Shown here: piece after piece, positions 1 to 41,788 of the stretch
Position numbering within the stretch: position 1 is the stretch's first letter
Layout: each line of letters starts with the position of its first letter
NCBI GenBank assembly: GCA_963576725.1
Contig: OY755238.1
Span: 28,663,201-28,727,200, forward strand
From: Azorinus chamasolen
Lineage: Eukaryota > Mollusca > Bivalvia > Cardiida > Solecurtidae
DNA: 64,000 nt
Direction: 5' to 3'
Notes under the pieces: model-generated
What the model was told of the DNA's origin: nothing
Seen by the model: only the letters and a program-made list of their open reading frames with translations
The model's database searches: none
Position numbers and translations under genes: made by a program

Positions 1-85
1 AATGACGGCACGCCGCCCGCCTGCCCACGGGTGTTCGCCAAACTATAAGCCGAGATTTTTCTCGAAAAAGCTAAAAATCCACAGT
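1..85. mobile_element. 3' end of a pearl/Helentron-like element
   Basis: A GC-rich tract with ACGG-type character, then CTATAAGCCGAG and a short foldback (GATTTTTCTCG / CGAAAAAGC). This is how the tandem-core elements elsewhere in the window end. Truncated by the window edge; 65 bp from the exon 17 donor. Confidence 0.5.
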
Positions 86-149
86 TTTATGATGACAGAT
101 GTTATTGAAAATATACGGTAAGTGTAGGGACTATCACTTTAACTCTTAC

Positions 150-30607
<30,458 letters not shown>

Positions 30608-31669
30608 TACACAATTTCTTGTACAAACTACTTTAAAATCAGACACACGAGTTTTGTTTCAACGGTGTATTGTGAAATCTAAATTGTCGTGGCATTTACA
30701 CTTTTTTTCTCAATATGCAACATAATATGGATGACCAGGGGACAGCTGTGTCAGTCTTTCATTATTATTTTTTTACATTTCTATCGATTCAGATAGTTCC
30801 CCATCTATGCAAAACAAAATATTCTGTGTTTGTAGCAGTGTAAAATGAGTAACTTAAAAAAAAAAAAAAAAAAAAAACCCAAAGAAATGTATCCATATAA
30901 ATTTTTTAGTTGAATCTGAGTTCGTTCTCAAGTTTTTGATAAAGCCTGAGAACTCAAATCTGACCAATCAAAAGCTTGAGAACGAAATCTGAATCAATTA
31001 AAAAGCTTTATAAGCATGGGCCCAGATGGAGGTTATTCAATATTTCAAACGCATACCTGATGAATATTCATGTAAAAGTAATGCATGTATAAATGCTGAC
31101 TTTTTTTATAATGGTATCATGAACAACGGTCATTTTGACCAGGGGCCAGGGCTGTAATTGTACATCCACGATATCTATATAACATCATAAACAAACAGAG
31201 CAGACCCTGATCGTGCAGCTCCTACAGCTTGGATTCATCTGATATTGATCTACTCTGGGTCCATGCTTATAAAGCTTTTTAGTTGAGTCTGAGATCGTTC
31301 TCAAGTTTTTGATTGGTCAGATTTGAGTTCTCAAGCGTTTGATTGGTCAGATTTGAGTTCTCAAGCCAGAGGCTCAAATCTGACCAATCAAAAACTTGAG
31401 AACGAACTCAGACTCAACTAAAAGTTTTATAGGCATGGACCCTGATATATTTCAAAGGTGCGAAAAGCATTTATATGAAGAAAAATGTTAAGAAATGCAT
31501 TTATTGATCAGACAACACCTATAGTGATTTCTCATCTGGGTCTATACTCAGTTTGCAAATTAATAAAAAATATGCGCCTCTATCAGGTATTTTAAAATGG
31601 GTCATTAATACAAGATTATATGCATATCTCCAATTTATAACTGTAACCGAAATTTCTCCGAAAACAAAA

Positions 31670-31750
31670 TATACTCGTCGGGAATTTCGAGATTCCTAGT
31701 CAAGCGCTCTACCACATTGGCATAAAAGCCGGCCGGCTTACACAGCAAGG
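31670..31750 (-). repeat. tRNA-like A-box fragment
   Basis: On the minus strand AATGTGGTAGAGCGCTTGAC at 31699-31718 matches a tRNA D-arm/A box, but no good B box follows. Probably a SINE remnant. Confidence 0.35.
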
Positions 31751-32066
31751 CTGTACATGTGTTCATATTGGTAAACTACACCGTATGACACACGCAAACA
31801 CACACATATATATATGTATATATAGTGGCATTGCCCGATTTCCAATGGCCTTGTTTCTCAGTAGCCTCATATTTCCCCCCAGTTCACCCACGCCGCTGAA
31901 AAACAACAACTACGTACAGTGTAAAATCTAACAACAAAGCACTATTTAGTTCTGTTCCGTGAATTCTGGTGGTCAGCACTATTCACCGAAACACTTTAAG
32001 AATCTGTCCGCCCCTAATTATAGCATTTTACACCACTTACTTCATACATATTCCAAATATAATCAT

Positions 32067-32319
32067 TTAACCATTTCCTTCATATAAACACATTTTCATG
32101 CATTTACAAACAGAGAAGCCCCACCAGATCAGACGGCTACTAGAGGAGCCGTCTGATCAGGGTCAGCTCTGTTTACTAATGGAATTCGATATATTTGTTT
32201 CATTAGATTTTAAACTGACTGGAATATTCCACCATCCATATTTCATTATAACTATGTTGTCCATGAATATCCAGTAGTTATTGAAATTTGGACTAAACAT
32301 AGAACAGGGACAGGGTTAA
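32067..32319 (-). mobile_element. Family A MITE, reverse orientation
   Basis: Starts TTAACCATTTCCTTCATAT and ends AGGGACAGGGTTAA, with AGATCAGACGGCTACTAGAG in the palindrome. TTAA on both sides. Confidence 0.8.
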
Positions 32320-33796
32320 GTGGTCGAAGTATTCGAAGTACAACAACACCCCTCTAAAGATGACGTCATGAATATTACATAGATTAATTTGTTATGATAA
32401 CCCATTGATACAGGAATATATATGACCCTGGCAAAAATTGTGGAATCATATCTGTATTATATCCTAATCAAACAGAGCAGACCCTGATCAGGCGGCTCTT
32501 TAAAGAGCCGTCTGATCTGGGTCTACTCTGTGTGCAAAGACGTAGAAAGGCGTATTAACCTATTCCCTCATATTGACGACTTTTGACGACTCTGTAAAAG
32601 TCACTTTGTGAAACCATTGTGATAAATAGAGCATTTGCTCCTAAAGGAGCAAATGCTCTATTTATCACAATGGTTTCAAACTACAACATTCTAAAAAAAT
32701 TCCTTTTCTCTAGTTAATGGTCCTTTTCGGTAGATTTATTCAAAGAGGTTGTATCTAAATATAGCCTATGAGGTAATGGGTTAATGGAGTAAAGCGTTAT
32801 ACAGTGGTGTCTTCAAAAGTAGGTTGTTGCTTTATGCAGGACGGAAGTAATGCACAATGACCCCGCATGAGGTGTCTGCATTACTTTCGTTCTGCATTAG
32901 GCTATCACACACCTCTAGGACACAGAATTGCAGGTGGTCGAGTTAGAGTTGTTTTACTGTATACACAATGGACGAAATGGACAATGGACGAAATATGTGA
33001 CAACCTTTGCAAATACAATTTGTATCCAAATGATTCGCTGGATCAACACCGGTGGCGCCTCGTTATTATCTAAATTGGTATGACATGTAATGCTATAGGA
33101 AAGAAATGAGAATAAGGTATATTTCGGGAAATAATGCAGACGACATTTTCTTGCAGGCGAAACGCTGAATTGTGTTCACAATGGGTTGATACAACACACT
33201 TCACTTCACTTTTCCTGTAACCTAGTTATTTCCCGTAACATAATATGGGTTTGATACGATACACTGCTCACAATATTGATGTAAGAACGTCATCATAAAT
33301 ATGTATAAAATTTATTGATGTTTTATAATGTGAAATATAACACTGGGATATTTGGCAATGGTAGAAATTGTAGAATCAGGGTCCATGCTTATAAAGCTTT
33401 TAGTTGAGTCTGAGATCGTTCTCAAGCTTTTGATTGGTCAGATTTGAGCCTTAGCCTTTAGCTCAAATCTGGCCAATCAAAAGCTTGAGAACTCAAATCT
33501 GACCAATCAAAAGCTTGAGAACGAAACTCAGACTCACCTAAAAGCTTTATAAGCATGTACCCTGATCTATATTATTCCATATTCCATAAACAATCAGAGC
33601 AGCAGACCCTGATCAGATGGCTCCTACAGGAGCCGTTTGATCTTGGTATTCTCTGTTTGCATAATCGTTAAAAGGCGTATATGTGGAGTAAAGAATCACA
33701 CGATTCCAGCTTTTCCATAGGCTTACGTAGTATCGTTTGACGACTTAACAGCTCTAGAACGGCGTCGACACGCTTTCTATTTCCACTCCAAATGTA

Positions 33797-34337
33797 CAGT
33801 AGAACCCCCTCTAATGCGACCACTTAATGAATAAACATAGCTAGCTTTATAAACAGATGGTTGCTTAATGAAGGACGAATGTCCTATAGGAACTTTCTGT
33901 ATTACATTCGACCTGTCCCTATACCACACGGAATTACAGTGCTCCCCCCCGACAACGGCCCTCTCAATAACGATTCCCTCCTTACATCAACGCATGTCAC
34001 TCTTTCCGAAACAACAAGGCTCCAGAAACAACCTTTTCCATCGTATTTTCTTTATGCCTCCATCAAACCCTATGTTGTGACCACTCTTTAGAATCGTCAC
34101 TTTGTGACGATTCTTAAGAGTGGTCACAACATAGGGTTTGATAGAGGCATAACGGTTTTAGTTCTCGAAATACACCTTATCTGGGGATCAGCAAACAAGC
34201 TAATTATGTTTGATTTTCCCTCCCTATAACAACTCCCTCTGAACAACACATACGGTCTTCGTATCCCAAAGGGTGTCGTTGTAGAGAGGGAACACTGTAT
34301 ACCTGTTTTTGGTGTTCGCATTAGAGGGGTTTTACTG
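33797..34337. mobile_element. Three nested elements
   Basis: Outer family I element 33797-34337 (CAGTAGAACCCCCTCTAATG / GCATTAGAGGGGTTTTACTG). Middle element 33937-34297 (CAGTGCTCCCCCC / GAGAGGGAACACTG, TA on both sides). Inner family D palindrome 34053-34151 (TATGCCTCCATCAAACCC and its complement). Confidence 0.75.
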
Positions 34338-35067
34338 TAATCTGAGAATGACTTAACTCATTCTCTCCTAGGCTATTTTTAGAGCCAACCTCTTTGAATG
34401 TATCTACCGAAAAGGAGCATTAACTAGAGGAAAGGAAATATTTAGAAAATTGTGGTTTGAAACCATTGTGGTAAATAGAGCATTTGCTCCTATAGGAGCA
34501 AATGCTCGATTTATCACAATGGTTTTATAAAGTGACTTTTATACAGGCGTAGAAAGGCGTAGAAATTTATGGAGGAAAGGATGAAAGCTATTTATCACAA
34601 TGGATTCATAAAGTGACTTCTATAGATGCGCAAAAATGCGTCAATAGGGGATAATGTGTTAATAACTCCGTGTCAATGCGTAGACAGAATCTTCAAAGAA
34701 TACAGACTTTCAGTTTTCACTGAAAATCTGATATCCATTAAATCAACATATGGAACATATAGGGATATATACTTTGAATTAAAAGAAAATTGAAGAAAAT
34801 GCACTTTTTTTTTTAAAAACAACTTTTTGAATTTTTATTCAAAATGTGAGCGCAGGAACAGGGTCGCCTTAAATAACTTTAGACTGTTGAATACATGTCG
34901 ATGCATGCTACATGTGTAATTACATGCTTTGAAAGAGAAAGTTTCCAAGAAATGACAATTTATTAAAATTTTCCCTTAGAATTATAAGTGTAAGAAATAA
35001 TGACATACTAGGTGACCATTCAACCCTCCCTTTCACGTTAAGCTCTTTTTGACGCCTTTGCTTATTA

Positions 35068-35225
35068 AACTTTTAGTTGAGTCTGACTTCGTTCTCAAGT
35101 TTTTGATTGGTCAGATTTGAGCCTCTGGCTCAAATCTGACCAATCAAAAGCTTGAGAACTCAAATCTGACCAATCAAAAGCTTGAGAACGAAACTCAGAC
35201 TCAACTAAAATATTTATAAGCATGG
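35068..35225. mobile_element. Family E foldback with CCAAT-type boxes
   Basis: Arms TTTTAGTTGAGTCTGACTTC / GAAACTCAGACTCAACTAAA around inverted copies of GATTGGTCAGATTTGAG and CTCAAATCTGACCAATC; the right arm has the latter twice. Further copies: about 6806-6978, 31258-31440, 33377-33562, 41490-41606, 47306-47432, 62053-62230. Confidence 0.8.
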
Positions 35226-35565
35226 ACCCAGAATAGATCCAGACGGTCCCTATAGAAGCCATCTGATCAGGACCTGCTTTGTTTGCTTATAAAAATGTAA
35301 TAGATCTGCTTTTGTAGTTTCTAACAATACCAAACAATCTTATTTGCAATGGCCAATATAAAAACTTCAGCTAATAAATATTCATGATATCATGAGTTTT
35401 TACACGGTGCAGCAGGTAAAGGGCATGAGGTGTATATATATTTGGTAAGGACGCAAGCGGATACCGGAATCACTGAATCGGTAAATATCAAAACTGAAAT
35501 CTATCTGAAGCACTTAGTCGATTTCAAAGTTACTATAAAGGATTACATGCCAGTCAAACACCATC

Positions 35566-35623
35566 ATGAGAAAGGTTGCCCTGGCAATAGACAACAGCGA
35601 GTATGCATCTATGGCATTTCAAT
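35566..35623 (+). CDS. Universal stress protein exon 1
   Basis: MRKVALAIDNSEYASMAFQ, ending in phase 1 before GTAAGT. The ATG is chosen because family members start one to ten residues before the VALAIDNSE strand; the upstream open frame has no family resemblance. Confidence 0.9.
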
Positions 35624-38600
35624 GTAAGTATACGCAATTACATTGGTTGATATTGTTAGTACCATAACATTAGTCATGCAAACATCACCGTATCTAAAAT
35701 ACACATCAAATGACTGAAGTCCGGTGTGGATCGAAGGTTTCAGATTGGTGTGTGTGTTGTTATTGTTGTTGTTGTTAGTGGTGGTGGTGGTGGTGGTGGT
35801 TGTGGTGTGTGTGTGTGTGTGTGTGGGGGGGGGGGGTTAAAAGTTGGATGATATCACTAGTGTCTTTGTAATGCTTGTTGAGTAATTACATGTAAGTCGA
35901 ACAGTACGAAGGGAGCGAACTGGATTCAGTATGAAAGGATATGCTTTGCGAGATGATATTTTAATGACAAACAGTGCAGATCCAGATCAGATGGTTCACT
36001 TAATGACTCTCTGATCTTGGTCTACACTGTTTGCTCTAGTTATCCTCATTTTAACCCTCTCAGTTTTCTATATGTATTCCAAATTTCAATACAAAAATAG
36101 TTATAATGAAATATTTAAGCAATTTTAAAAAGTAAAGACAGAACTATCAAATTCTATTAGCAAACAGAGCAGACCCTGATCAGATATAAATAAGAATATT
36201 TATTTTTTTATAATGGCATATGAACACAGGACATTTTGCCTCAGGCAGAAGCTGTAGAATCAGATCTATATTACACCATAAGCAAACAGAGCAGACTATG
36301 ATCAGACGGCTCCTATAAGAGCCGTCTGATCTGGGTCTACTCTGTTTGCATATGCGTGAAAAATATGAAGGAAACCGGTTTAAAAGGGTTAATATATTGG
36401 CGTCAGATATGAGCATGTATCCTGCTGAGTTATTAGTTTGTGAACAGATTTAATTAACCTTTTCCCTGTTTAATATTTATATAGTAAATAATGAAATCAT
36501 AAATATTTGTTAGTTTAACTTTTATAATGGCATACTTACACATGCATGTTTGGAACTGGTAGAAACTGCAGAATAAAATCCATTATGATTGCATAAGCAA
36601 ACAGCAGACACTGATCAGACGGTTCCTGTAGGAACCTTCTGATCTGGATTTACTCTGTTTGCAAAGGCGGTTAACTCTTTCCCTGTTGTATATGCATGTA
36701 AGTACATTAATAATGACGTCATGGATATTAATAAGATTATTCTTTAAAATGGTATATGAACACATAACATTTTGGCTCAGGCAGAAGCTATAGAATCAGA
36801 TCTATATTATACCATAAGCAAACAGAGCAGACCCTGATCAGACGGCTCCTATAGGAGCCGTCTGATCTGGGTCTTCTCTGTTTGCAGATGCGTGAAATGC
36901 GCTTACATAATGGAAAGGGTTAAGAAGAGAAACTAGTCATTCGTTTTAATCCTGTTTTTACATAACTATGTTATTGACGACTGTATGTAAGTACTGAGAT
37001 ACAATGTGTGTTAAAAGGTGTTTATGTACTGGAAACAGTTAAGAATACTCATTACGGGTGTATAAGTATGAGGTACCTTTTCTGTCCGATCAGAATTTTG
37101 GTGTTATTTACTCAAGTAGATTTCTGCTGAGTTTGTTCTTTTTACTGTATGTAAATATCGTCAATTGGTGTACACGAACATGAGAAAAGGGTAGATACAA
37201 ATACATTAAACATCGTTGGACCATAACCAGTATGTACATGAAAAAAATAATAAGTTGAGAACGTTACTGATCGGTGACGAAACTAGCAGTTTATGATATA
37301 CATATTGTATACTATGTTACGATGGTGATAATATACGACTGACTGCAGATTTATGAATTAACCCTTTCACTGCCAATGTCGCAAAAATGCACCACAACAA
37401 GTAGTGCAGTCCAAGATCAGACGATTTCACTCTTTGTCTCAAACTCTATTTCTATATCTGTGCTTTATTCCTTTGAAATTTGCATTTATTTATATTATTT
37501 CCTTATTTAACCGAATGATTTAACGAAATTGAATCGCAGACGACAATTAGAAATTTGTGCTTTTTGATGCGGACTCCGTCGTTTCTGTTTACTTTCTTTG
37601 ATAGTGGAAGTCACGTGAAAATCATGCTACAGCAGATAAATTTAGTTTTTAAATTTAAATTTTGAATTTAGTGGACGATCTAGTATCGCGACTTGTTTGC
37701 TAGCGTCTTAAAACCATCTTTTTGGCAAAAAAACACACGATCTTTTCATGTTTTCACAAGGAAAATTGATGTTAAAATATAACGCTTGTTTATCGGTTCA
37801 CGAATAGGAGTGTATTTCTTCTATTTCTATTCTTCCAGGGTATTTGAAAAATATCCATAAAGAGAATGACTACCTGATCTGCATCCACGCTCGAGAGATT
37901 CCCCACATGTCTATTGACAGTACGTATATCTACCTGTCCAATGTCAGTTAACACTTTTATTATTTAGTTTGTATTTAGCAGAACTTCTGGTCAAGTTCAA
38001 GGTACGAATCTCACATTCATACTGAATAAATAAATAAACAAATAAATAAATATGGACCCTGGTCTCGAACCACAATGTTTGTAACATTTATAATATTCAA
38101 ACGCAATTTCCCCATTACTCCATCCATACATTTTGTTCGTAAATGGTTTGATACAGAAATCAAAACATCTTTATAGTTCTAAAACCTCTCTAAAACGACC
38201 ACTGTAAAGAAAAAAAAATCGAGGATTTTCAAACTGGTGGAAGCTTAACGCTTTGCATGCGGGATCGAGTGCACTGGCATTTGTAAACAGTGTTAAGTCG
38301 GATCAGATGGCTCCTAGAGGATAATCTGATCAGGATCTGCACCGTCTGTAATTCAAAATCCTGTCGCAAAGGTTCCCTTTTCATAGTGTGTGGACTCTAC
38401 CAATAAACAATGATTGCTTACTCCTCTCTGAAAACTCAGTGCTGAAAGCGTTAAATCTTTCCCTGTTCTATTGTTATTCAAAATGTCAATACCTATTTTA
38501 TGTTCATTTACAAAATAGTTGTACTGAAATATGGAATGTGGGACATTGTAGACATTTTAGAAAGTAAACAAACATATCTATAAAATCCATAAGCAAACAG

Positions 38601-41465
38601 AGCAGACCCTGATCAGACGGCTCCTATAGGAGCCGTCTGATCTGGGTCTACTCTGTTTGCTAAGGCGATAAAACACGTTGATATGAAGGAAAGGGTTAAG
38701 CAAAGAATGTTACAAAATGTACATCAATAACCATGGGGAAGGCTTTCTGTATTTTCTGTTTTTAAATTTAGATGCGATTGCTATTCAAGAACTTTTCGCC
38801 AAAGCAGATGAGAAGCTGAAAGCTTTAGAGCAAAAGTACACAACCCAAATGAAGAAAGCTAATGTACGTTGCCTTTCTATATCCTTTTACTTGTTAAGTA
38901 TTCGCGTAAAATAATAACATTGTGAATATTCATTAACTGGGTGTTTAACCCTTTCCCTGTTCTATATTTATTCCAAATTTCAATACCTACTGAATATTCA
39001 TAGAGAAAATTGTTATAATGAAATATGGAAAGTGGAACATTATAGCCATTTTAGTAAGCAAAGAAACAGATCTTTCAAAATGTATTAACAAACAGAGCAG
39101 ACCCTGATCAGACGGCTCCTCTAGGAGCCGTCTTATCTGGGTCTTCTCTGTTTGCAAATGCGTGAAAACACGTTTATATGAGGGAAAGGGTTAATGTTGT
39201 ACATGAACACAGGAATTTTATCCCGACAGAAACTGTAAAACCACATTTATTATTACATGTACATATATATAATTCCATAGGCAAACAGAGCAGACCCTGA
39301 TAAGATGGCTTCTACAGGAGCCGTCTGATCTGGGTCTACTATACAAATGCGTGGAAAGGTGTACCATATCTTATCTATAATAAGCTATTCCCGGTCGTTC
39401 CATTCTTAAAGGGGACTTCTTGTATTTTAACACAGATGGTTCTTAACATGTGCCTGTTCGATGTTTATTTCAAATTTCCATACCTACTGAATAGTCATGA
39501 GTAAAACGGTTATAATGAAATATGGAAGGCTGAACATCGTAGCCATTTTAGAAAGTAATGAAACAGATCTTTCGATTTCCATTAGCAAACAGAGCAGACC
39601 CTGATCCTATAGGAGCCGTCTGATCTGGGTCTGCTCTGTTTGCAAAGGCGTTGAAATGCGTCTCTACGGAGAAAATAGTAAGTTCAATGTGAAAGCAATG
39701 CTGCCATCTTTATTTTGAAAATCTATATTCATTTATTTAGTTGTTATTATATTATAGGTTTTCAGTTGTTTTATAGATTGTTAGCCCCACCTCAGCCCCA
39801 CACGCCCGAAATAAGCGGGCGTTTATTACAGTGTGGGGACATTTATTAGGGAAAATGCGGTAAAGGATTACATGTAAGCGAGTCTTTGAAAAGTGTTTAG
39901 TAAGTACGCGTTTGACAAGTTTAATCCTTTCACCGCGAATGCCGCATAAATGCACCATGACAAATAGTGCAGACCCAGATCGGACACCGCCTTTCAAGGC
40001 GGCGTTTGATCAGGAACTTCGCTTTTTGTCTCAATCTCTATTTCTATGTCTGTGCTTTATTCCTTTGAAATTTGCATTTATCTATCTCATTTCCTTAGTT
40101 TACTGATTTATTTAACAAACTTGGATTGCAGACAGCAATCATACATTTGGCATCGAAAGGGTTAATACATTGATCTAAAAGAAAAACGGAGGGCTGATTA
40201 TGTTTCTGCTAAACTAAACACGATTTAGTTGTAAAACGTTTCTGTGTGCGCGATGGCTGTTTTAACAGAGGACTATTTACGTAATAACAGAGAACAGTTT
40301 TCGTATTGTCCACAATTTTAACATGTGACATTAATTGTGCTCATTGAAACCCTTTTCCTGTAGAATATTCATGTAAGAAACGCCATCATGAATATTAATA
40401 AGATTATTTATTAATAATAACAAATGAACTCAGACTATTTTTGTCCAAGGAGGAAACTGTAGAATCATATCAATATTACTTCTTAAGCAAACAGAGGAGA
40501 CTCTGATCAGACAGGTCCCAAAAGAACCGCCTGATATGTGTGCACTCTGTTTGCAAAGGCGTAAAATGGCGTATCTATGAAGTAACGGTTTAATCCATTC
40601 CCTCATATTGACGACTTTTGACGACTCTGTAAAAGTAACTTTGTGAATCCATTGTGATAAATAGAACATTTGCTCCTATAGGAGCAAATGCTCTATTTAT
40701 CACAATGGTTTCAAACTACAAAGTTCTAAAGTTTTCCTTTTCTCCAGTTAATGCTCCTTTTCGGTAGATTCATTCAAAGAGGTTGTATCTAAAAATAGCC
40801 AATGACGTAATACAAGATCAGAACTTTATTTTCAACATGTTCAAAGTGAACCTCGTTGATACAACACTGATACAGCAGCCGTATCTCTAAACCGGACATT
40901 AACCCTTTCGCTGCCAAACTCTTTCGTCTGCTAACTTTGTCGTCTGCTACAAATTTTCATTATTTTGATTTTCTTCATTTTTGTTTCAAAAACATAGTAA
41001 CAGTAACAAACAGTTTGGAACCTGACGAGACGCGTCTCATCTGGATCCAAACTGTTTGCATAGGTAATCACAGATCTGGCTTTGGCAGCGAAAGGGTGAA
41101 ATGTAGTACAAATAACGGTCTTTGAGACAGTGTCAGCTTAAAGCAAGGTGAAATTCATGCAGAAAGCTCCTCTAGGACTTTCATCCTGCATTAGGCAGTC
41201 GTCTGCCTAAAATTATCTAAAATTATTCCGGTTTAGAGGGGTTTGACTGTTTAATGCATTTGTTTTACAGATTAATGGCAGATTCTATGTGGGCGGAGGA
41301 AAACCAGGCGAAGTTGTTTGCAAAGTCGCGGAAGAAGAACATGTTGACATGATTGTAACGGGAACTCGTGGAATGGGAACGATCAGAAGAACTATCCTCG
41401 GTTCTGTAAGCGATTATTTGGTGCACCATGCGAAAGTACCTGTAGTTGTCTGTAGGAATAATTAA
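35566..41465 (+). CDS. Universal stress protein gene (UspA family), 4 exons
   Basis: The four exons join in phase into a complete 141-residue protein, the normal size of a single-domain UspA protein. It begins MRKVALAIDNSEYASMAF, where the early Asp binds ATP in the family. The nucleotide-binding pattern G-x2-G-x9-G-S appears as GTRGMGTIRRTILGS, followed by DYLVHHAKVPVVVCRNN and the stop, so an ATP-binding type is expected. UspA proteins are cytosolic stress-response ATPase-like dimers, multiplied in molluscs; the exact role here is unknown. Exons: 35566-35623, 37839-37919, 38772-38863, 41271-41465. Divergent from NSUN2. Confidence 0.92.
35624..37838. other. Stress protein intron 1: simple repeats and MITEs
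   Basis: A compound (GTT)n-(GTG)n-(GT)n-(G)n tract at about 35750-35838. A/A2 copies at about 35935-36035, 36050-36390, 36460-36670 and 36671-36923 (complete, TTAA both ends). A family G start at 37358 with a decayed right end near 37570. 36960-37350 and 37600-37838 show nothing. Confidence 0.65.
36671..36923 (+). mobile_element. A2 MITE, well preserved
   Basis: TTAACTCTTTCCCTGTTGTA to ATAATGGAAAGGGTTAA. The palindrome arms are CCTGATCAGACGGCTCC and GGAGCCGTCTGATCTGG. The fixed T:T and C:A arm mismatches of the family are present or nearly so. Confidence 0.8.
37839..37919 (+). CDS. Universal stress protein exon 2
   Basis: WYLKNIHKENDYLICIHARE then IPHMSID. Acceptor TTCCAG, donor GTACGT, phase 1 at both joints. 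Matches the second helix and strand of the UspA fold. Confidence 0.9.
37920..38771. other. Stress protein intron 2: family A MITE
   Basis: An (AAATA)n tract at about 38025-38050, a decayed hairpin at about 38280-38350 and a complete family A MITE at 38451-38699 with a perfect GGCTCCTATAGGAGCC centre. Confidence 0.75.
38772..38863 (+). CDS. Universal stress protein exon 3
   Basis: NAIAIQELFAKADEKLKALE then QKYTTQMKKAN, a charged amphipathic helix typical of this position. Acceptor AATTTAG, donor GTACGT. Confidence 0.9.
38945..39194 (+). mobile_element. Family A MITE, complete
   Basis: TTAACCCTTTCCCTGTTCTA to ATGAGGGAAAGGGTTAA. Palindrome arms CAGACCCTGATCAGACGG and CCGTCTTATCTGGGTCTTC, centre CTCCTCTAGGAG. 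Close copy of the elements at 38451-38699 and 50654-50904. Confidence 0.85.
39921..40165 (+). mobile_element. Family G MITE
   Basis: TTAATCCTTTCACCGCGAAT to TTTGGCATCGAAAGGGTTAA, with a small palindrome ACACCGCC / GGCGGCGT. Other copies: 42731-42971, 60207-60434, and a left end at 37358. Confidence 0.8.
41271..41465 (+). CDS. Universal stress protein exon 4 (ATP motif, stop)
   Basis: INGRFYVGGGKPGEVVCKVA then EEEHVDMIVTGTRGMGTIRR then TILGSVSDYLVHHAKVPVVV and CRNN, stop TAA at 41463-41465. Holds the whole G-x2-G-x9-G-S motif. Confidence 0.95.
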   Translation: MNGRFYVGGGKPGEVVCKVAEEEHVDMIVTGTRGMGTIRRTILGSVSDYLVHHAKVPVVVCRNN

Positions 41466-41489
41466 CTCATTCGACATGCGATTGCAAAC

Positions 41490-41670
41490 ATGGGTCCAAG
41501 GTTATAAAACTTCTGAGCCTGAGACCATTCTCAAGTATCTGATTGGTCAGGATTCTGAGCAAGCTCAGAATCTGACCAATCAGATGCTTGAGAATGACCC
41601 CGGGGCCAGCTTTGATCCAGATGAAACGCCGAGTAACTCGGCGTATCATCAGGATCCAAACTGTTTTGGA
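41490..41670. repeat. E and H foldbacks in the stress protein 3' UTR
   Basis: A family E foldback (CTGATTGGTCAG / CTGACCAATCAG) is followed directly by a family H foldback (GATGAAACGCCGAGTAACTC). Both lie between the stop codon and the AATAAA signal. Confidence 0.7.
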
Positions 41671-41782
41671 ATTCGAATGGATTATTTTCTTTTTGTTGAA
41701 ACTTATTTGAAGAAGGACATTCCCTATGGCGGTTGTAAATTAGCTGCGATATAAATGTAATTTACTTCCTAAATGCTAATAG

Positions 41783-41788
41783 AATAAA
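41783..41788 (+). promoter_or_regulatory. Likely polyadenylation signal AATAAA
   Basis: AATAAA lies 318 bases after the stress protein stop codon. A T/G-rich tract (GTGTGCGACATCTGTGATTG) follows. The 3' untranslated region would contain the foldback at 41490-41670. Confidence 0.55.

Larger units (their letters stand above)
30608..35565. other. Intergenic region between NSUN2 and the stress protein gene
   Basis: About 5 kb between divergent starts. Holds a 23-base A run (about 30857), family E foldbacks (30895-31020, 31258-31440, 33377-33562, 35068-35225), A/A2 MITEs (32067-32319, about 31040-31500, about 33290-33690), a B MITE (32555-32784), a family I element (about 32800-32970), the triple nest at 33797-34337, another B copy (about 34352-34583) and a tRNA-like piece at 31699-31718. 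I see no convincing TATA box. Confidence 0.65.
38864..41270. other. Stress protein intron 3: A, A2, B, G, H MITEs
   Basis: Family A 38945-39194 (complete), A2 remnant about 39200-39345, family A about 39440-39680, family G 39921-40165, A2 about 40345-40590, family B about 40590-40812, family H about 40901-41100 and a decayed I/C-type foldback about 41105-41252. Confidence 0.7.

Noticed and set aside
33861..34091. Overlapping plus-strand frames near 33.9-34.1 kb
   Set aside because: They span the borders of three nested MITEs and so cannot be a conserved gene.
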